A stretch of 64,000 nucleotides of DNA from SHXO01 sp964523885 (GTDB lineage Bacteria > Pseudomonadota > Gammaproteobacteria > Burkholderiales > SHXO01), in contig CAZFYX010000002.1 of the NCBI GenBank assembly GCA_964523885.1, positions 6,974 to 70,973 on the forward strand, in the 5' to 3' direction. This document shows positions 8,578 through 15,593 of the stretch, piece after piece. How positions within the stretch are numbered: position 1 is the stretch's first letter; every line of letters begins with the position of its first letter. Under the pieces are notes generated by a model. It did no database searches. It saw only the letters and a list, made by a program, of their open reading frames with translations, and was not told where the DNA came from. The position numbers were made by a program, and so were the translations under genes.

Positions 8578-8738
8578 GGCGAGAGGCTAGAGGGGTTCGT
8601 TGGTCGCAAACTGCTTCATGACAGGAGAACGGGTGCTTCATTGTCTCGCGCTTGCAAGGGGTCCCCTCGCCTCTAGCCTCTAGCCTCTAGCCTCTAGCCT
8701 CTAGCCTCTAGCCTCTGGCCTCCCGCCTCTGGCCTCTG
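8578..8738. repeat. GCCTCTA heptad inverted repeat element, copy 1
   Basis: The left arm (8578-8594) reads GGCGAGAGGCTAGAGGG. A unique core of about 70 bases follows, ending in CTTGCAAGGGGTCCCC (with a GGGG/CCCC palindrome). The right arm is a tandem array starting at 8669: six exact GCCTCTA units, then four variant units up to 8738. On the minus, coding strand each unit reads TAGAGGC. The element lies between the stop codon of the LivK-type binding protein and the start of livHM. The copy at 24920-25075 has the same arms, core order and position between co-directional genes. Confidence 0.93.
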
Positions 8739-8740
8739 GC

Positions 8741-9937
8741 CTACTTCATCGCCTCCGCCGGCCGCAGCTTCTTCACCACCGCATCGCCAGGCAGGTAGTT
8801 CCTGCCATCGGCGTAGCGCCAGCCGACCATCACGCCGCGATCGTCCTTCTGGTCCAGCGTGCCGACGAAGGCGCCCAGCGTGGACTGCTGGTCGATGGCG
8901 CGGAAGGTGATCGGGCCGAACACGCTCTGCACCTCCAGCCCGCGGAAAGCCTTGATGAGCTTCTCGGTGTCGACCGACTTCGCCTTGCGGATCGTCTCGG
9001 CGATGGACATCAGGGTGGTGTAGCCCACCACCGACCCCAGCCGGGGCGGATCCTTGTACTTGTGCCGGTAGGCCTCGACGAACTTGTCGTGTGCCGGGCT
9101 TCTGTACTGGTCCCACGGATAGCCGGTCACGATCCAGCCCTTCGGCGTCTCGTCCTTGAGCGGGTCGAGGTACTCGGGCTCTCCGGTGAGCATGCTCACC
9201 ACCGAGCGGCCCTCGAACAGGCCGCGCAGGTTGCCCTCGCGCACGAACTTGGTGACATCCGCACCGAAGGTGACGTTGAAGATCGCATCCGGCTTCGCCG
9301 CGGCAAGCGCCTGGACCGTCGCCGCCGCCTCCAGCTTGCCCAGCGCGGGCCATTGCTCCGCGACGAACTCGACGTCGGGACGCTTGGCCTTGAGCAGTTC
9401 CTTGAAGCTCGTCACCGCCGACTGGCCGTACTCGTAGTTGGGCGCCACCGTCGCCCAGCGCTTGGCCGGCAGCCTGGCGGCCTCCTCCACCAGCATGGCC
9501 GCCTGCATGTAGGTGCTCGGACGCAGGCGGAAGGTGTAGCGGTTGCCCTTCTCCCAGACCAGCGCATCGGTGAGGGGTTCGGCCGCCACGAACAGGACCT
9601 TGTTGCGCAATGCGATGTCGCTCACCGCCAGGCCCACGTTGGACAGGAAGGTCCCGGTGAGCAGATCCACCTTCTGGCTGGTGAGCAACTCGCTGGCGTG
9701 ACGGGTGGCGTCGTCCGGTTTGCCGGCATCGTCGCGCGAGATCACCTCGACCTTGCGTCCGAGCAGTCCGCCGGACGCGTTGATCTCGTCCACAGCCAGC
9801 TGCCAGCCGTTGCGGTAGGGAATGGTGAAGGCCGGCACGGTCGAGTAGCTGCTGATCTCGCCGATGCGGATCGGTTCCTGCGCGCTCGCGATCGGCGCGG
9901 CGACGACGACTGACAGCAGAAGCAGAAGCTTTTTCAT
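8741..9937 (-). CDS. livK: Branched-chain-type ABC transporter substrate-binding protein
   Basis: The 398-residue protein begins with a Sec signal peptide (MKKLLLLLSVVVAAPIASA, cleaved before QEPIRIG). The mature part is a Peripla_BP_6/LivK-type binding protein: GWQLAVDEINASGGLLGRKVE, DDATRHASELLTSQKVDLLTG, then KRWATVAPNYEYGQS at the domain hinge. It should capture the substrate in the periplasm for LivHM-GF. Relatives bind branched-chain amino acids, amides, urea or aromatic acids, so the ligand is open; the context suggests a pyridine carboxylate or a related compound. Its stop codon TAG directly abuts the heptad repeat array. Confidence 0.9.
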   Translation of the reverse strand: MKKLLLLLSVVVAAPIASAQEPIRIGEISSYSTVPAFTIPYRNGWQLAVDEINASGGLLGRKVEVISRDDAGKPDDATRHASELLTSQKVDLLTGTFLSNVGLAVSDIALRNKVLFVAAEPLTDALVWEKGNRYTFRLRPSTYMQAAMLVEEAARLPAKRWATVAPNYEYGQSAVTSFKELLKAKRPDVEFVAEQWPALGKLEAAATVQALAAAKPDAIFNVTFGADVTKFVREGNLRGLFEGRSVVSMLTGEPEYLDPLKDETPKGWIVTGYPWDQYRSPAHDKFVEAYRHKYKDPPRLGSVVGYTTLMSIAETIRKAKSVDTEKLIKAFRGLEVQSVFGPITFRAIDQQSTLGAFVGTLDQKDDRGVMVGWRYADGRNYLPGDAVVKKLRPAEAMK

Positions 9938-9962
9938 GTTGTATGCCGTAAAGAAAATTGCT

Positions 9963-10063
9963 CACCGCCAAGGACGCCAAGGACCAGCGGTCCGACAGCG
10001 CGGGAACTGGTTGGGCCTGGTCTTCCTCTGCGTCCTTGGCGTCCTTGGCGTACTTGGCGGTTG
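9963..10063. repeat. CCAAGGACG inverted repeat element
   Basis: The left arm (9963-9983) reads CACCGCCAAGGACGCCAAGGA and the right arm (10032-10063) holds TCCTTGGCGTCCTTGGCG, then TACTTGGCGG. Each arm is a 9-base near-tandem, and the arms are inverted relative to each other around a spacer of about 48 bases. It fills most of the 139-bp gap between the acyl-CoA synthetase stop and the binding-protein start, both on the minus strand. The design is the same as in the ACAGAGG and GCCTCTA elements, but the unit sequence differs. Confidence 0.85.
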
Positions 10064-10076
10064 GAGCTTTCTCTGT

Positions 10077-11750
10077 TCACCCCCGCAGCTCCCGCCGCAG
10101 GATCTTGCCCACCGGGCTCTTGGGCAACGTGTCGCGGAACTCCACGTGCCGCGGGAGCTTGTAGCCCGTAACGTTCTCACGGAAGTGCTGGATGACCTGC
10201 TCTGCCGTCAGCGCCGGATCCTTGCGCACCACGTACAGCTTCACCGCCTCGCCGGTGTGGGTGTCGGGCACGCCTACGGCGGCCGCCTCGAGGATGCCGG
10301 CGTGCATCGCCGCCACCTCTTCCAGCTCGTTGGGGTAGACGTTGAAGCCGGACACCAGGATCATGTCCTTGACCCGGTCGACGATCTTCAGGTAGCCCTC
10401 CGGCGTGATCAGCCCCACGTCGCCGGTGGCGAAGAAGCCGTCCGGCCCGATCACCCGGTCGGTCTCGTCCGGACGGTTCCAGTAACCCGCCATCACCTGC
10501 GGCCCGCGGACGTACACCTGCCCGGTCCCGCCCTGCGGCACCGGCTGGTTCGCGTCGTCGCGGATCTGCACCTCGGTACCCGGCATCGGGAAGCCGGTGG
10601 TGCCGGTGTGCTCGGGGATCCCGGCCGGGTTGATCGACACCGCGCCCGACGTCTCGGTCAGGCCGTAGCCTTCCGACAGCACGCAGCCGGTGATCTCCTT
10701 CCAGCGCCGGGCAACCGCGGTCTGCACCGCGGCCCCGCCGCCGCCGCAGACCCGCAGGTTGCTGAAGTCGACCCGGGCGAAGTCGGGGTGGTTGACCAGC
10801 GCGTTGAACAGCGTGTTGACGCCGATGAAGAAGGAGAAGCGGCTGGCCGCGATGGTCTTGATCAGCGCCGGGATGTCGCGCGGGTTGGCAATCAGGAGCT
10901 GGCGCCCGCCCAGGCGGACGAACATCATGCAGTTCATCACCAGTGCGAGGATGTGATAGAAGGGCAGCGGCGCGACCGCCACCTCCTCGCCCGGCCGCAT
11001 CTGCCCGCCGAAATAGGCATGCACCTGCTCCACGTTGGCCAGGATGTGGCGGTGATGCAGCATCGCGCCCTTGGACACCCCGGTGGTGCCGCCGGTGTAC
11101 TGGAGGAAGGCGAGCTCGTCGGGACCCACGGCCGTCGGTTCGAACCGCAGCGCCGCCCCGGCCGCCAGCGCCTGCGGGAAGCGCACGGCTGCCGGGATCG
11201 ACCACGGCTGCACCATCTTCTTGACCTTGCGCAGCACGAAGTTGATCAGCGTGCCTTTCAGCGCCCCCAGCATGTCGCCGATCGAGGCGACGATCACGTT
11301 GCGGACCGGCGTGCCGGCAAGGATGCCCTGCAGGGTGTGCGCCGCACCCTCGTAGATCACGATCGCGCGGGCGCCGGAGTCCTTCAGCTGGTTCTCGAGC
11401 TCGCGCGCGGTGTAGAGCGGGTTCACGCTCACCACGGTCATGCCCGCCCGCAGGATCCCGAACACCGCCACCGGGTACTGCAGGACGTTGGGCATCATCA
11501 CCGCCACCCGGTCGCCACGCTGCAAACGCAGGCTCGACTGCAGGTAGGCGGCGAAATCTCGCGAAAGGCGGTCGAGGTCGGAGAACGTGATCGAGACGCC
11601 GAAGCTCTCGAATGCGGCCTTGGGACCATAGCGGGCGACCGCCCCCTGGAGCATGGCTGGAATCGACTCGAACTCGAGCGCGCCGAGATCCAACGGCACG
11701 CCCGGCGGGTACGCGGCCGCCCACGGCCGCTCGGTGTTGCCGCTCTGCAT
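10077..11750 (-). CDS. Long-chain-acyl/aryl-CoA synthetase (FadD-like AMP-binding enzyme)
   Basis: The 557-residue enzyme has the AMP-dependent synthetase fold: P-loop YTGGTTGVSKGAML, adenine-binding SEGYGLTETSG, hinge region GDVGLITPEGYLKIVDRVKDMI and the C-terminal catalytic lysine segment KSPVGKILRREL. It converts a carboxylate, ATP and CoA to an acyl-CoA with AMP and pyrophosphate. The length and motifs fit FadD (about 560 residues), but the substrate could be any medium-size or aromatic acid. A GAGGACAGGGG ribosome binding site precedes the ATG. It is embedded in the catabolic train between the transporter and the AA_synth pair, so activation of a pathway acid is the likely role (inference). 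Confidence 0.9.
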   Translation of the reverse strand: MQSGNTERPWAAAYPPGVPLDLGALEFESIPAMLQGAVARYGPKAAFESFGVSITFSDLDRLSRDFAAYLQSSLRLQRGDRVAVMMPNVLQYPVAVFGILRAGMTVVSVNPLYTARELENQLKDSGARAIVIYEGAAHTLQGILAGTPVRNVIVASIGDMLGALKGTLINFVLRKVKKMVQPWSIPAAVRFPQALAAGAALRFEPTAVGPDELAFLQYTGGTTGVSKGAMLHHRHILANVEQVHAYFGGQMRPGEEVAVAPLPFYHILALVMNCMMFVRLGGRQLLIANPRDIPALIKTIAASRFSFFIGVNTLFNALVNHPDFARVDFSNLRVCGGGGAAVQTAVARRWKEITGCVLSEGYGLTETSGAVSINPAGIPEHTGTTGFPMPGTEVQIRDDANQPVPQGGTGQVYVRGPQVMAGYWNRPDETDRVIGPDGFFATGDVGLITPEGYLKIVDRVKDMILVSGFNVYPNELEEVAAMHAGILEAAAVGVPDTHTGEAVKLYVVRKDPALTAEQVIQHFRENVTGYKLPRHVEFRDTLPKSPVGKILRRELRG

Positions 11751-11797
11751 CCCCTGTCCTCCGGTTGAAGCCGCCTGCCTGGCGGTCAGCGGGCCGT

Positions 11798-12382
11798 CTA
11801 GCGCAGCCCGTCCTGGCCCTTGATCTCGTGCTTCTGCAGCCCGCCGACACGTGCGAGCGGCCGGCCCGATGCGGTCACGGCCACGGCGACCACGATCTCA
11901 TCGGCGCGCGGCGCATCGCTCACGCGCGCTTCCATCGCATCGAAATGGCTGCGCACGTAGGCGGCGTCCTTGTGCCCCAGCGGCACGTCGATCGCGGTAC
12001 CCAGCGTACCCATCTTCTTGGCCGACGGCACCAGCGCCGCGCCCTTCTCCACGGCCGCGCGCAGCGGTGCGCCGAGCTTGGGGTGCAGGATCGCCGCGGC
12101 GTGCTCGAGCTCGCCGCCCTCGCCCACGACGGCGGCCTTGCCGTAACTCTCCGCCTGCGCGGGGGCGATCCCGAGCGCATGCACGCAGCGCTCCCCCAGC
12201 AGGCCGCCCAGCTCCTCGCCGATGTCGACGAGCTCCCCGAGGTCTTCGACGTAGCGACCGGCGCACGGGTTCGCGATGACCGCGATGGCGACCGCGCGCC
12301 GCGCCGGCGGCTCGATCGCACGGCCCATCTCGATGCGCACCTCGTCGACCTGGACGACGATCTTCCGGATCCTTGCCTTCAT
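11798..12382 (-). CDS. AA_synth (DUF1185) family protein, paralogue 1
   Basis: This 194-residue protein belongs to the AA_synth/DUF1185 family (Pfam PF06684), whose biochemical function is not established. Characteristic segments are VAIAVIANPCAGRYVEDL, GIAPAQAESYGKAAVVGEGGELEHAAA, VPSAKKMGTLGTAIDVPLGHKDAAYVR and SHFDAME. It is about half identical by eye to the next upstream gene, with the same order of motifs and an almost identical C-terminus (EIKGQDGLR). No signal peptide or membrane segment is seen. A GGGAGAGG ribosome binding site precedes the ATG. Lying directly downstream of the ring reductase and UPF0280 genes, it probably acts on the reduced ring or its product. Confidence 0.88.
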   Translation of the reverse strand: MKARIRKIVVQVDEVRIEMGRAIEPPARRAVAIAVIANPCAGRYVEDLGELVDIGEELGGLLGERCVHALGIAPAQAESYGKAAVVGEGGELEHAAAILHPKLGAPLRAAVEKGAALVPSAKKMGTLGTAIDVPLGHKDAAYVRSHFDAMEARVSDAPRADEIVVAVAVTASGRPLARVGGLQKHEIKGQDGLR

Positions 12383-12412
12383 GCCTCTCCCAGCTCCACG
12401 AACGACGGGCCG

Positions 12413-13000
12413 TCAGCGCAGCCCGTCCTGCCCCTTGATCTCGGCCGCGCGCAAGCCGGCGACGCGCTCGTGCACGCGCGGCCCGGTGGTCATGACGAGA
12501 ATATAGACCAGCTCGTCGGCTGCCGGTGCCCCGGGGACGTACACCTCCATCGCGTCGAAGTGGCTGCGGACGTAACTTGCGTTGATGTGCGTCACGGGAA
12601 CGTCCAGATGCGTGCCGGGCGCGCCGACCTTCTTCGCCGACGGCACGATGGCCTTGGCGTTGCCCAGCACCTCGCGCATCGCGTAGCCGCCGGGCACGTG
12701 CCACAGCGCGCCGTGCTCCAGCTCGCCCGCCGCACCCACGATCGCGCCCTTGCCGTAACCCTCGATCGCCGCGGGCTCCACGCGCATCGCTCGCAGGAGC
12801 GTGCGCGACATCTCCAGCCCGAGCGGATTGAGCGCGTCCATCATGGGCAGGATGTTGGGCTCGTAGCGGCCGGCGAACGGATTGGTCAGCACCACCGCGA
12901 CCGCGCCGCGGCGCAGCGGCTGTGCCGCGGGCGGGCCGAACTCGTGGAAGATCTCCTCCACCTGGGTAAAGACTTCACGTATCTCGATCATCGGATCCAT
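12413..13000 (-). CDS. AA_synth (DUF1185) family protein, paralogue 2
   Basis: This 195-residue protein belongs to the same AA_synth/DUF1185 family as its neighbour. Matching segments are VAVVLTNPFAGRYEPN, EPAAIEGYGKGAIVGAAGELEHGA, VPSAKKVGAPGTHLDVPVTHINASYVR and SHFDAMEVYV. The C-terminal residues EIKGQDGLR are shared with paralogue 1. The start is uncertain: ATG 12998-13000 is used, but an in-frame TTG at 13016-13018 would overlap the stop of the UPF0280 gene (TTGA) and give 201 residues. Two paralogues made from adjacent genes suggest a hetero-oligomer or two related reactions (inference). Cytoplasmic by lack of export signals. Confidence 0.87.
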   Translation of the reverse strand: MDPMIEIREVFTQVEEIFHEFGPPAAQPLRRGAVAVVLTNPFAGRYEPNILPMMDALNPLGLEMSRTLLRAMRVEPAAIEGYGKGAIVGAAGELEHGALWHVPGGYAMREVLGNAKAIVPSAKKVGAPGTHLDVPVTHINASYVRSHFDAMEVYVPGAPAADELVYILVMTTGPRVHERVAGLRAAEIKGQDGLR

Positions 13001-13014
13001 GGGCGTGCCCGTGG

Positions 13015-13917
13015 TCAATCGGTGCGGGTCCGGTTGCGGCCCTGCAGCCAGAGCGTGGCCGCGCGGATGAGGCCGTGCTCGATCATGCGGGCGGCCACCG
13101 CCGCGCCGGCATGCAGCGCAGCGTCCACGGCCGCGTCCGATAGCGTACCAACTTCCATCGTGACCAGCCGGTCGCCCAGATCGGTGTCATCCTTCAGCAC
13201 GCTCGCAGGACACCGCTGCACGGCCGGGTGATCCACGTTCACCGCATTGGCGATCAGGGTGGCCGCGGCGTCCGCGCCGGCCGCGCAGCCGGCGAGAACG
13301 GTCACGCTGTCGGCGATGCCCAGGCTGAAGCTGCGTCCGCGCCAGCCGCTGGTGGGCACGCCACGCACCGGCATGTCCGCCTGCAGCTCGAAGTCGCCGT
13401 CGAGCCGCCAGCGCTCGCCGCGCTCGACCCGACCGAGGTCAGCGAACAGCCCGATGCGGTAATGCTGCCCGGCGGCCAGATGAAGGGCGATGTCGCCGCC
13501 GTTGTTCACATAGGCACGCGCGATGTCCGGCTCGGCACGGAAGGCGTCGATCAGCTCGTCCGCGACCGCGCCGGCCACCGCCGCCATCGGCGTCACGAAC
13601 ACGTCGCGATGCGGCCAGCATGCCACGACCATGCGACGTGCCACCGGCCCGCGAACCGCAGCGGCGTCCTGCACCGCACCGCGCAGCAACGGCAGCTCCG
13701 CCACCAGCTCGGCCAGCAGCCCACCGAAGCGCGTCCACGCCTGTTCGAGGGCGCGCTCGGCCGCGGCAGGGGGCCCTTCCGCCGCGATGACCAGATCGAT
13801 CGGGCCATGCTGCCAGCGCCAGCGTCCGCCCGGCAGGGCCGCGCGGGCCGGCCCTTCGCGCCAGGGCGCCCGGGCAGCGTCTGCGGCTTCGGCCTGCCGC
13901 ACCACGGTGGCGCTCAT
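13015..13917 (-). CDS. UPF0280 family (ApbE-like superfamily) protein
   Basis: The 300-residue protein matches UPF0280, a family placed in the ApbE-like superfamily together with FAD:protein FMN transferases. The segment AYVNNGGDIALHL corresponds to the glycine-rich strand of that fold, and WRGRSFSLGIADSVTVLAG with DAAATLIANAVN to its C-terminal core. Its ATG overlaps the stop of the 6-hydroxynicotinate reductase homologue (TGATG), so the two are translationally coupled. Because characterised 6-hydroxynicotinate reductase carries a covalently bound flavin, a dedicated flavin-attachment role for this protein is an attractive inference. The classical ApbE lipoprotein signal is absent, so it is cytoplasmic. 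Confidence 0.85.
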   Translation of the reverse strand: MSATVVRQAEAADAARAPWREGPARAALPGGRWRWQHGPIDLVIAAEGPPAAAERALEQAWTRFGGLLAELVAELPLLRGAVQDAAAVRGPVARRMVVACWPHRDVFVTPMAAVAGAVADELIDAFRAEPDIARAYVNNGGDIALHLAAGQHYRIGLFADLGRVERGERWRLDGDFELQADMPVRGVPTSGWRGRSFSLGIADSVTVLAGCAAGADAAATLIANAVNVDHPAVQRCPASVLKDDTDLGDRLVTMEVGTLSDAAVDAALHAGAAVAARMIEHGLIRAATLWLQGRNRTRTD

Positions 13918-15392
13918 CACCGATCCGGACCGATCGGCCACGGATTCAGGCCGTCCCAGCCCATCACGCGCACGCGCTCGGCCCGCAGCACGTCGTCGAC
14001 CGTGCGCACGCGGTCCATGTGCCCGCCGAGCGCGGCGTAATCGGACAGCCGCATGGTGAACTCGATCGGCGCGACGATGGCGGGCGTGGGCACCCAGCCG
14101 AACGCGTTCGCCGGCATGCGGGTGACGTCGACCATCACGGTGATGCCACCGCCCGGCCACACGTACACCGGCGCCCCGCCCGCGGTCACCCGCGTGAGCA
14201 GGTCCTTGATCGAATGGGTCAGGCGCACCGGGTTCTCGGTCACCCCGGCACGCAGGCTGCCACCCGCACCCATCAGGAACAGCACGGTGCACAAGGCCGG
14301 TTCGCAGTTCTCGCCGATCCGGTCGACCACCTTGCGCACCGGTGCCGGCATGGCTGCCGGCACCATGCGCAGCTGCTGGTCGAGGATGAAGTAGGCGGCA
14401 TCCTCGCCTGTCGTGGAGACCATCAGGATGCGCTGGCCGGGGCGCGCGACCTTCGGGTCGAAGCCCTTGACGATCGCCAGCGGGTCGGTGATGTCGGTGC
14501 CGCCCCACCCGGTGCCCGGATTGGCCACCTGGAAGTAGCGCCCTGGCGTCGACTTGCGCCCGGTGATGCGGATGCCGGACGGCGGCATGTCGAGGAAGCG
14601 CCCGGCCTGGTGCTCGCTCAGCACGCCGGTGATGTGGTCGTCTACCACCACCACCTCGTCCACGTGACCATGCCACTGCTTCGCGAAGATGCCGATCGTC
14701 GCCGACCCGCAGCCCACGCGCATGCGCTGCTCGGTGACCCCGTTCACCACCGGGGGCCGGCCGGCCTCGATCACCAGGCTGGCGCCGCCTTCGACCTCGA
14801 GCTCCACCGGCTTGCGGTTGCCCAGGTCCATCATCATGTCGCAGGTGACGCGGCCTTCCTTCTTGCTGCCGCCAGTGAGGTGATGCACGCCGCCCAGGGA
14901 CAGCATCTGCGAGCCGTACTCGATCGTCGTGACATGGCCGACCGCCTCGCCCTTGCAGCGCACCGTGGCCTGCTCCGGCCCGACGTAGCGGTCGGTGTCG
15001 ATCTTCACCTTGAAGCTGCAGTAGCTGAAAATGCCTTCGGTCACCACGGTGACCATGTCGACCCCTTCGTGCCGGGTCGCCACGATGAACGGGGCGGGCT
15101 TGTAGTCGGGATAGGTGGTGCCTGACCCGACGCCCGAGACGAAGACCGGTGCGTCGCCGAGCGGCGCACCGTCCCAGTCCTGTGCGCCGGCGAACCGCGT
15201 GACCGCGCCCTGCTCGCCGGTCACCTTCCGGAACAGCACGACCGGATCGACGCGCGTGAGCCGGCCGTCGAAGTTGCCCCAGCGGTCGCACGCGCCGGTC
15301 CGGCCCTCGCTGATCTGGCACAGCACCGGGCAGGCGTCGCAGCGGACCTTGCCGGGGGCGAGATCCTCTTCGGATTGCGCGGGCTCAGTCAT
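13917..15392 (-). CDS. hnr: 6-hydroxynicotinate reductase homologue
   Basis: The 491-residue protein resembles 6-hydroxynicotinate reductase, the ferredoxin-dependent iron-sulfur flavoprotein that reduces 6-hydroxynicotinate to 1,4,5,6-tetrahydro-6-oxonicotinate in Eubacterium barkeri. The N-terminus has a cysteine cluster RCDACPVLC with a further Cys in GACDRWGN (Cys18, 21, 25, 35). Later conserved segments include GVGSGTTYPDYKPAPF, VTEGIFSYCSFKVKIDTDRY, HLTGGSKKEGRVTC, RMRVGCGSATIG, VVVDDHITGVLSEHQAG, GRKSTPGRYFQV and ENCEPALCTVLFLMGAGG. Extra cysteines in these could ligate further clusters. No export signal. The adjacent UPF0280 gene, the upstream molybdenum hydroxylase and the divergent ferredoxin gene support the assignment; the exact ring substrate in this organism is not proven. 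Confidence 0.87.
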   Translation of the reverse strand: MTEPAQSEEDLAPGKVRCDACPVLCQISEGRTGACDRWGNFDGRLTRVDPVVLFRKVTGEQGAVTRFAGAQDWDGAPLGDAPVFVSGVGSGTTYPDYKPAPFIVATRHEGVDMVTVVTEGIFSYCSFKVKIDTDRYVGPEQATVRCKGEAVGHVTTIEYGSQMLSLGGVHHLTGGSKKEGRVTCDMMMDLGNRKPVELEVEGGASLVIEAGRPPVVNGVTEQRMRVGCGSATIGIFAKQWHGHVDEVVVVDDHITGVLSEHQAGRFLDMPPSGIRITGRKSTPGRYFQVANPGTGWGGTDITDPLAIVKGFDPKVARPGQRILMVSTTGEDAAYFILDQQLRMVPAAMPAPVRKVVDRIGENCEPALCTVLFLMGAGGSLRAGVTENPVRLTHSIKDLLTRVTAGGAPVYVWPGGGITVMVDVTRMPANAFGWVPTPAIVAPIEFTMRLSDYAALGGHMDRVRTVDDVLRAERVRVMGWDGLNPWPIGPDR

Positions 15393-15412
15393 GCATCAAT
15401 TCGGACCGCATT

Positions 15413-15583
15413 GAACACAGAGGTCACAGAGTACACAGAGGAACACCAGTGAATACAGCAACGGGCCCTCTACCAGTTGGCACACGATCTGAGGAAGCGT
15501 ACTGGCATCACCTGCAGGATCATGCGAAACATACCACTCCACGGCTTCTCTTTTCCTCTGTGTTCCTCTGTGCCCTCTGTGTT
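15413..15583. repeat. ACAGAGG inverted repeat, copy B
   Basis: The left arm (15413-15442) reads AACACAGAGG, TCACAGAG and TACACAGAGGAA. The right arm (15551-15583) reads TTTTCCTCTGTGTT, CCTCTGTG and CCCTCTGTGTT. The spacer of about 110 bases is unrelated to that of copy A at 5819-5901, although the arms are almost the same. It lies between the molybdenum hydroxylase stop and the reductase start, both on the minus strand. Confidence 0.87.
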
Positions 15584-15593
15584 GAGTGAGGTT

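Noticed and set aside
8669..8738. A CRISPR array
   Set aside because: The units are only 7 bases long, contiguous and without spacers; no cas genes are present.
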